Both the position numbers and the translations under genes were made by a program. Positions 7,870 to 16,694 of a DNA stretch of 64,000 nt are shown piece by piece (within the stretch, counting starts at the first letter, position 1; every line of letters begins with the position of its first letter). The notes under the pieces were generated by a model that worked only from the letters and a program-made list of their open reading frames with translations, did not search any database and had not been told where the DNA came from. The DNA is taken from NCBI GenBank assembly GCA_025352265.1, contig JANXTS010000041.1, positions 22,821 to 86,820 on the forward strand, read 5' to 3'. This DNA comes from Variovorax sp. (GTDB lineage: Bacteria; Pseudomonadota; Gammaproteobacteria; Burkholderiales; Burkholderiaceae_C).

Positions 7870-9291
7870 ATGCTTTTTGCCTTTCCAGCGTTGCTGCGCC
7901 ACACCCTCGCTTTCGCCTGCGCCCTGGTGCTTGCCGCGCACGCCGCCGCGCAAGCACTTCCGGCCGAAGTCGATGCCGCCCTGGCGCGCGCCAAAGTGCC
8001 GCGCGATGCGGTCGTCATGCTGGTCGCCGATGCCGACGGCGTGCGCCCGCCGCGGCTCGCCTGGCGCACCCAAGTGCCGGTCAATCCGGCATCGATCATG
8101 AAACTGGTCACGACCTATGCCGCGCTCGATCTGCTCGGGCCGGCCTTCACCTGGACTACGCCCGTCTATGTCGACGGTCCGATCGTCAACGGCGTGCTCA
8201 ACGGCAATCTGTACATCAAGGGCCAGGGCGACCCCAAGCTGGTGATCGAGCGCATGTGGCTGCTGCTGCGGCGCATTCAGGGCCTGGGCATCAACAGCAT
8301 CGCGGGTGACATCGTGCTCGACCGCAGCGCATTCGAAACCGTGGAGGCCGACCCGGCCGCATTCGACGGGGAAGGCTTGCGCCCCTACAACGTGGCGCCC
8401 GATGCGTTGCTGCTCAACTACAAATCGGTCGTGATGACATTCGTGCCGAACCGCGCCTCGCAAACCGCCCAGGTCAACTTCGAGCCATCGCTCGCCGGGG
8501 TGACGATGCAGCGCACCGTACCGCTGTCGGCCGGCGAATGCGGCGATTACCGCGCCACGCTGGCCGCCGACTACGCCGATGGTGCGCGCATCGGTTTTAC
8601 CGGCAGCTACCCGGCCAGTTGCGGTGAAAAGGTCTGGGCTGTCGCCTATGCCGACCCGCGCAGCTACGCGGTGCGTGCCATCGGCGGGCTGTGGGGCGAG
8701 ATGGGCAGCCAGCTCAAGGGCCAGGTGCGCGAAGGCCGTGTGCCGGCCGGGCTCAAGCCGGCATTCGAAGTCGCCTCGCCGCCGCTCGCCGAGGTGATTC
8801 GCGACATCAACAAATACAGCAACAACGTGATGGCGCAGCAGCTCTTCCTGACGCTCGGGCTGCAGCAGAAAAACCGCGGCACGCTCGATGGCGCTCGCGA
8901 CACGGTCAAACAATGGTGGAACGACCGCATCGGCACCGGCGAAGGTCAACCCGTGTTCGACAACGGCTCGGGCCTGTCGCGCAACGAGCGCATCAGCGCC
9001 GCGGCGCTGGCCAAGATGCTGCAAGTGGCATGGCGCTCGCCGGCCATGTCGGAACTGATGTCTTCGCTGCCGGCCTCCGGCGTCGACGGCACGTTGCGCA
9101 AGCGCGCATTGCGCTCAGGCGGCGCGGCGCACCTGAAGACCGGCACCTTGCGCGACGCGGCTGGGGTCGCAGGCTTCGTCGATGGCGCCAGTGGCCGGCG
9201 CTACATCGTGGTCGCCATTGCCAACCACGCCAATGCGGGTGCGGCACGGCCGGCGTTCGATGCGCTGGTCGACTGGGCGACGCAGGACTGA
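7870..9291 (+). CDS. dacB: D-alanyl-D-alanine carboxypeptidase/endopeptidase, class C penicillin-binding protein (PBP4/DacB)
   Basis: 473 residues with a signal peptide (ALVLAAHAAAQA, cleavage near residue 28). The three penicillin-binding motifs are present: SxxK as PASIMKLVT (near residue 75), SxN as KYSNNVMAQQ (about 318) and KTG as HLKTGTLRDAAGVAG (about 425). PBP4-type enzymes trim and cut peptide cross-links in periplasmic peptidoglycan. An inserted domain between the first two motifs is of normal size for the family. It is divergent from tsaB and convergent with the tsaC/sua5 gene, so it is probably monocistronic. Confidence 0.95.
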   Translation: MLFAFPALLRHTLAFACALVLAAHAAAQALPAEVDAALARAKVPRDAVVMLVADADGVRPPRLAWRTQVPVNPASIMKLVTTYAALDLLGPAFTWTTPVYVDGPIVNGVLNGNLYIKGQGDPKLVIERMWLLLRRIQGLGINSIAGDIVLDRSAFETVEADPAAFDGEGLRPYNVAPDALLLNYKSVVMTFVPNRASQTAQVNFEPSLAGVTMQRTVPLSAGECGDYRATLAADYADGARIGFTGSYPASCGEKVWAVAYADPRSYAVRAIGGLWGEMGSQLKGQVREGRVPAGLKPAFEVASPPLAEVIRDINKYSNNVMAQQLFLTLGLQQKNRGTLDGARDTVKQWWNDRIGTGEGQPVFDNGSGLSRNERISAAALAKMLQVAWRSPAMSELMSSLPASGVDGTLRKRALRSGGAAHLKTGTLRDAAGVAGFVDGASGRRYIVVAIANHANAGAARPAFDALVDWATQD

Positions 9292-9308
9292 AAGTCTGGC
9301 TGACTGAT

Positions 9309-10307
9309 TCAGGCCGCGGCGCGCTGCAACCTGTCGCGCACGCCTTCCCACTCCGCGTCGGCCGGCGGCGTTTCGACCCAGATCAATTTCACGCCTTGTG
9401 CGTCGAAAGACCGCAGCACGGCGAACAGCTGGTGCGCGCTGGCGACCGCGTCATCGGGCATGCGCCGTTGCACGATGTACGGCGACGGGCTCTTGAGCAC
9501 GCTGCGCGACCACACCGCAATATGGCGCGCGTCGGCACCGAGCACGTCCAGCCCGGTCTGCATCGCGCGGGCGTCCATCAGGCGCAGCTTGGCGACCGGG
9601 GCGTAGTGCGATTCGAGCGTGCCGGATGCACGCGGGTCGGGCGACGCCAGCTCTTCCTTGCTGCGCAGCGGCTGGCCGCATGCCGCCTCGATCTGCGCCC
9701 GCGTGATGACGCCGGGCCGCAGCAGCACCGGCGCGCCGCGGCTGCAATCGACGATGGTCGATTCGATGCCGACCTCGCACGGCCCACCATCGAGCACCAG
9801 CAAGGCGTCGCCGAACTCTTCGTACACATGCTGCGCGGTAGTGGGGCTGACCCGACCGAAGCGATTGGCGCTAGGGCCAGCCAGGCCGGGAACGCCCAGT
9901 TCGGCGCAGGCGATCAGAAGGGCTTGCGCGACCGGGTGCGCCGGGCAGCGCAGGCCGATGGTGTCTTGGCCTCCGGCGGCCGCGGCGCCAACGCCGGGCT
10001 GCCGAGTGACGATCAAGGTGAGCGGACCGGGCCAGAACGCATCGGCGAGCGCCTTGGCAAACTTGGGCAGCGGCTGCGCGAAGCGCGACAGCGACTCTTC
10101 GCCCTTGATGCCGGCCGCGATGTGGACGATCAACGGATGGTCGCTCGGCCGGCCCTTGGCCTTGAAGATGCCAGCCACCGCAGCGTCGCTGGCGGCGTCG
10201 GCACCGAGGCCGTACACCGTCTCGGTCGGAAAGCCGACCAGCCCGCCGGCCCGCAGCACGTGTGCGGCTTGCTGAATGGCCTCGGTGGCCTTGCCATCCA
10301 GAGTCAT
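9309..10307 (-). CDS. tsaC: L-threonylcarbamoyladenylate synthase, two-domain Sua5 type
   Basis: 332 residues from the ATG at 10307 (GAGG six bases upstream); a longer open frame to 10400 overlaps purK and lacks homology. The YrdC domain covers about residues 10-205: GGLVGFPTETVYGLGADA, FKAKGRPSDHPLIVHI, GPLTLIVTR, GLRCPAHPVAQALL and GLAGPSANRFGRVSPTTA. A C-terminal Sua5 domain follows (VLLRPGVITRAQIE, then ESHYAPVAKLRL). The enzyme makes threonylcarbamoyl-AMP from threonine, bicarbonate and ATP for tRNA t6A. It lies 34 bases downstream of purK on the same strand. Confidence 0.93.
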   Translation of the reverse strand: MTLDGKATEAIQQAAHVLRAGGLVGFPTETVYGLGADAASDAAVAGIFKAKGRPSDHPLIVHIAAGIKGEESLSRFAQPLPKFAKALADAFWPGPLTLIVTRQPGVGAAAAGGQDTIGLRCPAHPVAQALLIACAELGVPGLAGPSANRFGRVSPTTAQHVYEEFGDALLVLDGGPCEVGIESTIVDCSRGAPVLLRPGVITRAQIEAACGQPLRSKEELASPDPRASGTLESHYAPVAKLRLMDARAMQTGLDVLGADARHIAVWSRSVLKSPSPYIVQRRMPDDAVASAHQLFAVLRSFDAQGVKLIWVETPPADAEWEGVRDRLQRAAA

Positions 10308-10341
10308 CGCCGGCCTCGCCGGGGGAAAGCGGTGCGCTGAT

Positions 10342-11535
10342 TCATTCGGAAAGCGGAATCGGCAAGCCCAGCAATGCGGCCGCGAAATCCGCGGTGCCAC
10401 GCACTTCGTCGATGTCGGCGCCGGTGATGTTCAGGTGTCCCATCTTCCGGCCGCGCCGCGCCTCGGTCTTGCCGTAAAGATGCAAGTGCACGCCCGACAA
10501 CGCAAGCACGTCCGCCCACTCCGGCTCCATCGGCTCGTCGGCCGATGGGCTGGCGCTCGCGTTCCTGAACCACAGGTCGCCCAGCAGGTTGAGCATGACC
10601 GTCGGACTGTGTTGGCGCGGCTGCGTCAACGGCAGGCCGGTGAGGGTGCGCACCTGCAACTCGAACTGCGACACGTCGCACGCGTCCATTGTGTAGTGGC
10701 CGCTGTTGTGCGGGCGCGGCGCCATTTCATTGACCATCAGCGCGCCGTCGGCCAACACGAAGAACTCGACGCACAGCACGCCGACATAGTCGAGCCCGGT
10801 GGCGATCGACTTGGTCGCGGCGATGGCACGCGCCGCCAGATCGGCCGACATGCTGCCTTCATGCACTTCGGTGACGGCGAGGATGCCGTCGCGGTGCAGA
10901 TTGCGCTGCGCCGGAAAGTTGACGACCTGGCCGTCGTGCCCGCGCGCGACGATGACCGAGCATTCGAACTCGAGCTGCAGGCGCTTTTCCAGCACGCACG
11001 CCACGCTGCCGGTGTCGGCCCAGGCATCGGCAAGTTCGGCGCGCGTCGTGACGTGGCGCTGGCCCTTGCCGTCGTAGCCGAGGCGCGCTGTCTTGAGGAT
11101 GCCGGGAAGCAGGTCGTCGCTCACCGCGTCGAGTTGGTCCGCCGATTCGAGCACTGCGTACGGTGCGTACGGCACGCCGCAGCGAATGAAGTGCGCCTTC
11201 TCGGCGATGCGATCTTGCGCGATGGCGACGGCGGCTGCGGCGGGCGACACGGGCCGCGCGGCTGCGAGGTGGTCGAGTGACGGCGCCGGCACGTTTTCGA
11301 ACTCGGTCGTGATGGCATCGGCCAAACCTGCGAGCCGCGCCAGGCCGTCGATATCGATGTAGTCGGTCTGGATGAAGTGGTGGCTGACCCGGCCGGCCGG
11401 GCTGGCGACGTCGGGGTCGAGCACCACGGTGAAGTAGCCCATGCGCTGTGCCGCATGCACGAACATGCGGGCCAACTGGCCGCCGCCGAGCACGCCCAGC
11501 GTGGCACCGGGCATCAGCGGCAGGCCGCGGATCAC
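10342..11535 (-). CDS. purK: 5-(carboxyamino)imidazole ribonucleotide synthase (PurK), GTG start
   Basis: 397 residues. ATP-grasp enzyme that converts AIR to N5-CAIR. Seen: [20 protein letters not shown] at the N-terminus, [33 protein letters not shown], and [20 protein letters not shown] chose the GTG at 11535, which overlaps the purE stop as GTGA and has GGGAG six bases upstream, over the internal ATG at 11514, which has no ribosome site. The coupling with purE fits the sequential reactions of the two enzymes. Confidence 0.93.
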   Translation of the reverse strand: MIRGLPLMPGATLGVLGGGQLARMFVHAAQRMGYFTVVLDPDVASPAGRVSHHFIQTDYIDIDGLARLAGLADAITTEFENVPAPSLDHLAAARPVSPAAAAVAIAQDRIAEKAHFIRCGVPYAPYAVLESADQLDAVSDDLLPGILKTARLGYDGKGQRHVTTRAELADAWADTGSVACVLEKRLQLEFECSVIVARGHDGQVVNFPAQRNLHRDGILAVTEVHEGSMSADLAARAIAATKSIATGLDYVGVLCVEFFVLADGALMVNEMAPRPHNSGHYTMDACDVSQFELQVRTLTGLPLTQPRQHSPTVMLNLLGDLWFRNASASPSADEPMEPEWADVLALSGVHLHLYGKTEARRGRKMGHLNITGADIDEVRGTADFAAALLGLPIPLSE

Positions 11536-12059
11536 AGTGCGCTCCCGCCCTGAGGACCTTGCGTCGCAAGCGGCGGCAGCGTCATTGCCGTGGCCGCTTC
11601 GGTCTGCCGCGCCCTGAAGGCGTCGAGCTTCGCGCGCATCGGCGCATCGTTGACCGCCAGCATGGCCACCGCGAAAAGCGCCGCGTTGGCCGCGCCCGCG
11701 TTGCCGATAGCGAAAGTCGCGACCGGCACACCCTTGGGCATCTGCACGATGCTGTAGAGCGAATCCACCCCTTGCAAATGGCGGCTGGCGACTGGCACGC
11801 CCAGTACAGGCACGGTGGTCTTGGCTGCCAGCATGCCCGGCAAATGGGCCGCGCCGCCTGCACCTGCAATGATCGCAACGAGCCCCCGACCGGCAGCGGC
11901 TTCGGCATACGCGAACAGTTCGTCCGGCATGCGATGGGCTGACACCACGCGCGCTTCGTAACGGATGCCGAATTGCACGAGAATCTCGACCGCGTTGTGC
12001 ATCGTCTCCCAATCGGAGCTCGAGCCCATCACCACACCGACCTGAATGATTTCGTTCAT
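11532..12059 (-). CDS. purE: N5-carboxyaminoimidazole ribonucleotide mutase (PurE)
   Basis: 175 residues. Class I Pur[15 protein letters not shown] at the N-terminus (phosphate-binding SSSD), [11 protein letters not shown] with the catalytic histidine, [18 protein letters not shown] and [20 protein letters not shown]. It rearranges N5-CAIR to CAIR. The ATG at 12059 is where homology starts. It is the first gene of purE-purK, and its start lies 36 bases from the divergent cnoX. A TAAAAT seven bases before the ATG could be a -10 element. Confidence 0.95.
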   Translation of the reverse strand: MNEIIQVGVVMGSSSDWETMHNAVEILVQFGIRYEARVVSAHRMPDELFAYAEAAAGRGLVAIIAGAGGAAHLPGMLAAKTTVPVLGVPVASRHLQGVDSLYSIVQMPKGVPVATFAIGNAGAANAALFAVAMLAVNDAPMRAKLDAFRARQTEAATAMTLPPLATQGPQGGSAL

Positions 12060-12095
12060 GGTTTCAATTTTACGTTTCACACTTGCGTATTCCCG

Positions 12096-13016
12096 ATGAT
12101 CGACATCACCCTCGAAAACTTCCAGTCCGAACTCGTCGAAGGTTCGACGCCAATTCCGGTGCTGCTCGACATCTGGGCCGAATGGTGCGGCCCGTGCAAA
12201 CAGCTCGGCCCGGTTCTCGAAAAGCTGGAAGCCCAATACGCCGGCCGCTTCCGGCTGGCCAAGCTCGATGCCGACGCGGTGCCGCAAATCTCGGCGCAGC
12301 TAAGTCAGATGTTCGGCGTGCGCAGCATCCCGTTCTGCGTAATGTTCAAGGACGGTCAGCCGGTCGACGGCTTTGTCGGCGCGCTGCCGGCCGAAAAAAT
12401 CCGCGAGTTTCTCGACAAGCATGTGCCGGCCGTGGCCGAACTCGAAGCCGCTGAAGAAGAAGACGCAGCCCTGCAGGCGATGGCCGAGGGCGACATCGAA
12501 GGCGCACTCGAAAAGCTGGAACACGCGGTCGCGACCGATCCGGCCAACGACGATGCCCGCTTCGACTTCGTAAAGCTGTTGCTGCAGGAAGGCCGCACCG
12601 ATGAAGCGAAGGTCGCCTTCGCACCGGTCATCGAAAAAACCACCTCGGTGCGCCGTTTCGATGCGCTGCAACGCTGGATGTCGGCGATTGATTTCGCGGC
12701 GCCGCCGGTCGGCGAGTTGCGCCAGGCCGCCGAGTTCGATTCGAAGATCGCCGCCAACAAGCGCGACTTCGAAGCCCGCTTCGGCCGTGCCCAGGTGCTC
12801 ATGGCCGAACAGCGCTGGACCGAGGCGATGGACGAGCTGCTCGACATCCTCATGCGAGACAAGACCTGGAGCGAAGAACTCGCCCGCAAGACATACATCG
12901 CCATCCTCGAATTGATCGAGCCACCGCGGGTGAAGGTCGCCGACGGGCAGATTCCACCCGTCGATCCAACGGTGGCGACCTATCGGCGCCGCCTGAGCAG
13001 CGTGATCCTCAGCTGA
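12096..13016 (+). CDS. cnoX: Thioredoxin-domain chaperone with TPRs (CnoX/YbbN-like)
   Basis: 306 residues. Residues 1-110 form a thioredoxin domain with the active site [17 protein letters not shown] and the cis-proline loop [10 protein letters not shown]. The remainder is helical TPR sequence ([20 protein letters not shown], then [15 protein letters not shown] and a C-terminal LIDILMRDK-like repeat). CnoX/YbbN proteins are chlorine-activated or constitutive holdases that hand clients to GroEL and DnaK. Here the CxxC is intact, unlike the SxxC of E. coli, so redox activity is likely. The start at 12096 fits homology; the upstream in-frame extension runs into purE. Confidence 0.9.
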   Translation: MIDITLENFQSELVEGSTPIPVLLDIWAEWCGPCKQLGPVLEKLEAQYAGRFRLAKLDADAVPQISAQLSQMFGVRSIPFCVMFKDGQPVDGFVGALPAEKIREFLDKHVPAVAELEAAEEEDAALQAMAEGDIEGALEKLEHAVATDPANDDARFDFVKLLLQEGRTDEAKVAFAPVIEKTTSVRRFDALQRWMSAIDFAAPPVGELRQAAEFDSKIAANKRDFEARFGRAQVLMAEQRWTEAMDELLDILMRDKTWSEELARKTYIAILELIEPPRVKVADGQIPPVDPTVATYRRRLSSVILS

Positions 13017-13032
13017 AAGCGGAACCTTCGCC

Positions 13033-13488
13033 ATGCGCCTCTCGATGATTCGTCTCGCACGCCTTTCCATCGCAACGTTGATGCTTGCTGCCGTCGGCGC
13101 TTGCGGCAGCGGTATCAGCCTCGACGAGCCGATCGAAGGGCCTTCGTGGTTGCTGGTGCAGCTTGGCGATCAACCCGTAGGAGCAGGCGGCGATCCGCGG
13201 CGCGATGCGCAAATCGTGTTCGACCAAAGCAGCGGCCGGGTCAGCGGTTCGGGCGGTTGCAATCGCTTTTCCGGCGCCTTTACGCGGACCGGCAGTCAAC
13301 TGCAGATTTCGCAATTGGGAGCGACCAAGATGGCGTGCCTGGATGGCGCACGCACCACCAATGAGATGCAGTTCTTGCAGGCTCTGCAGACGACTGCGAG
13401 CTACCGGCTGAATGCGCCGGGCCGGATGCTGCTGATCGACGCAGGCGGACAGACGCTGGCCACGTTGACAGGCGCCACGGCGCGCTGA
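13033..13488 (+). CDS. META domain lipoprotein (HslJ-like)
   Basis: 151 residues. The N-terminus is a lipoprotein signal (LSIATLMLAAVGAC, Cys at residue 25). The META domain follows: PSWLLVQLGDQPV, FDQSSGRVSGSGGCNRFSGAF, LGATKMACLDG, and MLLIDAGGQTLATL. META proteins such as HslJ are associated with envelope stress and novobiocin or motility phenotypes, but the molecular role is unknown. It begins 16 bases after cnoX and may be cotranscribed. Confidence 0.85.
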   Translation: MRLSMIRLARLSIATLMLAAVGACGSGISLDEPIEGPSWLLVQLGDQPVGAGGDPRRDAQIVFDQSSGRVSGSGGCNRFSGAFTRTGSQLQISQLGATKMACLDGARTTNEMQFLQALQTTASYRLNAPGRMLLIDAGGQTLATLTGATAR

Positions 13489-13496
13489 GTCCGCGC

Positions 13497-13520
13497 GACC
13501 GGCCCGCCGTTCAGCCGGTC
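13497..13520. terminator. Hairpin between convergent META lipoprotein gene and purC
   Basis: GACCGGC and GCCGGTC form a seven-base stem around a ten-base loop that includes the purC stop codon. It sits between two convergent genes, so a bidirectional stop is plausible. There is no T tract. Confidence 0.35.
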
Positions 13521-14416
13521 AGCCGCTGCAGCGCTTCGCGGTACTTCGCCGCCGTCTTTTCGATGACCTCGGCCGGCAGACGCGGCGCCGGAGGCGTCTT
13601 GTCCCAGGGCTTGCCGTTGATGCGGGTCGCTTCCAGCCAGTCCCGCACGAACTGCTTGTCGTAGCTTGGCGGATTGGTGCCTGCAGCGAACGCCGCCTCG
13701 TAGCCTTCGATGGGCCAGTAGCGCGAGCTGTCGGGTGTCAGCACTTCGTCCATGAGCACCAGCGTGCCGGCTTCGTCCAGACCGAACTCGAACTTGGTAT
13801 CGGCAATGATCATTCCCTTGCCGAGTGCGATGGCAGCGGCCGCTTCGTAAATAGCGATGCTGGTTTCGCGAATCTGTTGCGCCATCAATGGACCGACAAC
13901 CTCGACCACGCGGTCATAGCTGATGTTCTCGTCATGCTCGCCCGCAGCCGCTTTGGCGGCCGGCGTGAAGATCGGCCGCGGCAGCTTGCTCGCGTTGCGC
14001 AACCCCGAAGGTAGAGGCACGCCGCACACCGCCTGGTTCTCCTGATATTCCTTCCAGCCGCTGCCAGCGAGGTAGCCGCGAACAACCGCCTCGACCGGTA
14101 TCGGCTTCAGGCGCTTGACCAGCATCGAGCGGTCTTTCACCTGCGCCACCTCGTCAGGCGTAACGACGCTTTCAGGCGCCTCGCCGGTCAGGTGATTCGG
14201 GCACAGATGGCCGAGTCGATCGAACCACCACAGCGCCATTTGCGTGAGGATGGCGCCCTTGCCCGGGATCGGCTCGCCCATGATCACGTCGAACGCCGAA
14301 AGCCGGTCGCTCGCCACCATCAGGATGCGGTCGTCGCCCACCGCATAGTTGTCGCGCACCTTGCCGCGCGCGAGCAGGGGCAGGCTCTGGATGGAGGAAG
14401 TGTGGACGGTGGTCAT
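13511..14416 (-). CDS. purC: SAICAR synthetase (PurC)
   Basis: 301 residues, the larger PurC type found in betaproteobacteria and yeast. Seen: [70 protein letters not shown], and [16 protein letters not shown] sequence followed by [17 protein letters not shown]. It joins CAIR with aspartate. The gene lies downstream of fba on the same strand, but a strong terminator (14487-14512) separates the two, so it probably has its own promoter in 14417-14486. Confidence 0.95.
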   Translation of the reverse strand: MTTVHTSSIQSLPLLARGKVRDNYAVGDDRILMVASDRLSAFDVIMGEPIPGKGAILTQMALWWFDRLGHLCPNHLTGEAPESVVTPDEVAQVKDRSMLVKRLKPIPVEAVVRGYLAGSGWKEYQENQAVCGVPLPSGLRNASKLPRPIFTPAAKAAAGEHDENISYDRVVEVVGPLMAQQIRETSIAIYEAAAAIALGKGMIIADTKFEFGLDEAGTLVLMDEVLTPDSSRYWPIEGYEAAFAAGTNPPSYDKQFVRDWLEATRINGKPWDKTPPAPRLPAEVIEKTAAKYREALQRLTG

Positions 14417-14486
14417 GGGCGGATGCGGTGCAAAAACGGTACGGCGACGCGCCGGAATAATTCAGTGAAATCGAATTGTGCGCGCA

Positions 14487-14512
14487 GAAAAAAGCCACCG
14501 CGAACGGTGGCT
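14487..14512 (-). terminator. Intrinsic terminator of fba
   Basis: On the reverse strand AGCCACCG, loop TTCG, CGGTGGCT form a perfect eight-base stem followed by TTTTTT. It is 39 bases after the fba stop codon and is the clearest Rho-independent terminator in the window. Confidence 0.9.
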
Positions 14513-14550
14513 GACGTTGCAGGCCGCGGCGGCGCCCTGCCGTCTTTGGC

Positions 14551-15438
14551 TCAGCCGATCGATGCGCGGTAAATCGACTCGATGGCAGCGTCCAGCGCGC
14601 TGTTGAAGTCAGCGTCGGACTGCTGCGCGCTCAGGCCTTCGGTCAGCGCACGGCTGAAACTTGCGATGACGCCGGGGTTGCGCAGCAAACGCGCATTGGC
14701 TTTGTCACGCTCGTACCCGCCCGACAGCGCCACCACCCGCACCACCTGCGGATGAGCGACGAGTTCCTTGTAGAAACCGTCGATCGTTGGGAGAGTCAGC
14801 TTGAGCATGACCTTGGTGGACGAAGGCAGCGCATTCAGGCGCTCGATGAAGCCCTTCTTCAAGATGGCTTCCGCCTGTTCCTTATCGGCGGCACCGATCG
14901 AGACTTCGGGCTCCAGGATCGGCATCAGACCGGCCTTCAGGATCTGCAGGCCGACGGCAAACTGCTGGTCCAGCACGGCAGCGATGCCTTTTTCATTGGC
15001 GCCGTTGACCACCGAGCGCATCTTGGTACCAAAGACGCCTTTGCCAGCGGCGCGGTCGAGAAGTGCGTCGAGTTCAGGCATCGCCTTCATGAGCTGCACG
15101 CCGTCGACTTCGTTCGCCAGGCCCTTGTCGACCTTGAGGAACGACACGACCTGCTTTCGCATCCAGAGGTATTCGGCCGAGTCGACGCCGTCGATCTGAC
15201 GGTCCATCGTGGCCTCGAACAGGATGGCGCCGAGCACGCGACGGCCGTCGAACGCCGGGCTGGTGACGATGCGGGTGCGCATCGCGTGTACCAGGTCGTA
15301 CATCTCGGCGTCGCCCTTGTACGCACTCTCTTCGATGCCGTACAGCTTGAGCGCCTTCGGTGTGCTGCCGCCGCTTTGATCGAGTGCGGCAATGAAGCCC
15401 TTGCCTCGGCTGACCTTGTCGAGTTGTTCGTGATTCAC
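14551..15438 (-). CDS. fba: Class I fructose-bisphosphate aldolase, GTG start
   Basis: 295 residues. Schiff-base aldolase of the short bacterial class I type: GFIAALDQSGGSTPKALKLY near the N-terminus, FDGRRVLGAILFEATMD, PILEPEVSIGAADK, and VMLKLTLPTIDGFY with the Schiff-base lysine region, then VVALSGGYERDKAN. The GTG at 15438 gives the usual family length (about 295) and has AGAGAG seven bases upstream; the open frame further upstream has no homology. It cleaves fructose-1,6-bisphosphate in glycolysis and gluconeogenesis. pyk and pgk lie upstream on the same strand. Confidence 0.93.
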   Translation of the reverse strand: MNHEQLDKVSRGKGFIAALDQSGGSTPKALKLYGIEESAYKGDAEMYDLVHAMRTRIVTSPAFDGRRVLGAILFEATMDRQIDGVDSAEYLWMRKQVVSFLKVDKGLANEVDGVQLMKAMPELDALLDRAAGKGVFGTKMRSVVNGANEKGIAAVLDQQFAVGLQILKAGLMPILEPEVSIGAADKEQAEAILKKGFIERLNALPSSTKVMLKLTLPTIDGFYKELVAHPQVVRVVALSGGYERDKANARLLRNPGVIASFSRALTEGLSAQQSDADFNSALDAAIESIYRASIG

Positions 15439-15555
15439 TGCGTCGCTCTCTTGTTCAAGCCGTGGCACGGCGGTATTTGGATGATGAAAGATTGTAATGA
15501 TGGCCCGTTCCGCGCCTGTCCGCCATGATGCCGCGGCTGGCGACGGCAAACAAAC

Positions 15556-16506
15556 TCAATTGCCGCTCGGCGCGCGCGCACCGACGTCTGCCAAGGCTGC
15601 AGAAACCGCCGACGCTGGTACCGAACCCACGAAATCCATGATCGGCGGAAGCACCGGACCGCCCAGCCATTGCAGCGGCTTGGCGACCGCACCGATCAGC
15701 GTGATGTGGCTCAGGTCGTTGAACTCGTGAAGCTCGACCGGCACCCCGACCGCACGTAACCGGCTCGCCATTTGCTCGGTGTTTTGCACGTAGTCGACCA
15801 GCTTGTCCTTGGTCGTCGCGATCAGCAGCGTGCGCGGTGCAGCGGCCGAGACGTGCGCCATGGGTTGCGAATCCGGCGGCGTGCCCGGCCAGTTGAAGGC
15901 GGCCTTCACCTGCGGGTCGATGGGCGGGAGAAAGTCGAACGGCCCGGCCAGTGCGATCCATCCGGCCAGCTGTTTAGGGCTGGCGCCGACATCAGCCAGC
16001 CAGCGGCCGTCGAGCGCGACCATGGCCGCGTTGTAACCGCCCGAGCTGTGGCCCATCACGTAGACCTTCTTTGGATCGGCGCCCAGCCGCGCCGCATTGT
16101 CGAGGGCCCATTTGGTGGCCAGCGCACTGTCTTGCACAAACACGGGGTATCGAAAGTCAGGCGACAGACCATAGTCCGGAATCACCGCCGTCACGCCCCG
16201 CGCGGCCAGCGCCTCGCCGACGAACTTGTACATGGCCCGCTCTCCGCTGCTCCAGGTGCCGCCATAAAAGAACACGACGAGCGGCCGCGCGCCGTTCGCC
16301 GCCATCGCAGGCGCCAGCGGCTTGTAGATATCGAGACGCTGACGCGCCGCGGCGCCGTAAGCCACGTCTCCTTCGAACCGGTAGGTGCTCGTTGGCACCA
16401 ACCCATTGACGATCTTGACCGGAGAACAAGCCGCCAACAAGGCGGTGAGCAGCGCTGCGAGCACGACGCAACCCAGGGAGCGCAATGGCAAAAGAGTGAA
16501 GTTCAT
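15556..16506 (-). CDS. Alpha/beta hydrolase, carboxylesterase-like lipoprotein
   Basis: 316 residues. The start at 16506 gives a lipoprotein signal with lipobox LLAACS (Cys about residue 27). The hydrolase core has an oxyanion segment VVFFYGGTWSSGERAMYKF, a nucleophile elbow VMGHSSGGYNAAMVAL (Ser), and a late HEFNDLSHITLIG with the probable catalytic His. This is the BD-FAE/kynurenine-formamidase-like esterase group; the substrate is unknown. It sits between pyk and fba, an arrangement I associate with Comamonadaceae, but nothing in the protein links it to glycolysis. Confidence 0.85.
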   Translation of the reverse strand: MNFTLLPLRSLGCVVLAALLTALLAACSPVKIVNGLVPTSTYRFEGDVAYGAAARQRLDIYKPLAPAMAANGARPLVVFFYGGTWSSGERAMYKFVGEALAARGVTAVIPDYGLSPDFRYPVFVQDSALATKWALDNAARLGADPKKVYVMGHSSGGYNAAMVALDGRWLADVGASPKQLAGWIALAGPFDFLPPIDPQVKAAFNWPGTPPDSQPMAHVSAAAPRTLLIATTKDKLVDYVQNTEQMASRLRAVGVPVELHEFNDLSHITLIGAVAKPLQWLGGPVLPPIMDFVGSVPASAVSAALADVGARAPSGN

Positions 16507-16630
16507 GGGGCATGTACGCAGAACAACGCGCACTAGTTTCGAAAGGTGCGTGAGCGTGCACATTTCTGCGCTCCAGATCGGTAGGACGCCCTTCCAGAGA
16601 CACCGCGGAACTGGCTTCGCCAGGCCGCTG

Positions 16631-16665
16631 GTGTCGCCCCCGGCAGGGGGCGGGAGTCGCGACAC
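16631..16665. repeat. Nested palindrome downstream of pyk (possible terminator or intergenic repeat)
   Basis: An outer stem GTGTCGC/GCGACAC (16631-16637 and 16659-16665) encloses an inner perfect stem CGCCCCC-GGCA-GGGGGCG (16635-16652). It lies 30 bases beyond the pyk stop on the reverse strand. The surrounding text, with CGCAGTGCGCAGCGACCTGG, has the look of a dispersed intergenic element of Comamonadaceae, from memory only. No T tract follows. Confidence 0.55.
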
Positions 16666-16694
16666 GCAGTGCGCAGCGACCTGGGGGCGAGCAA

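Noticed and set aside
7828..9024. Long extension upstream of tsaB
   Set aside because: Antisense to dacB, no homology, and the conserved TsaB N-terminus is at 7827.
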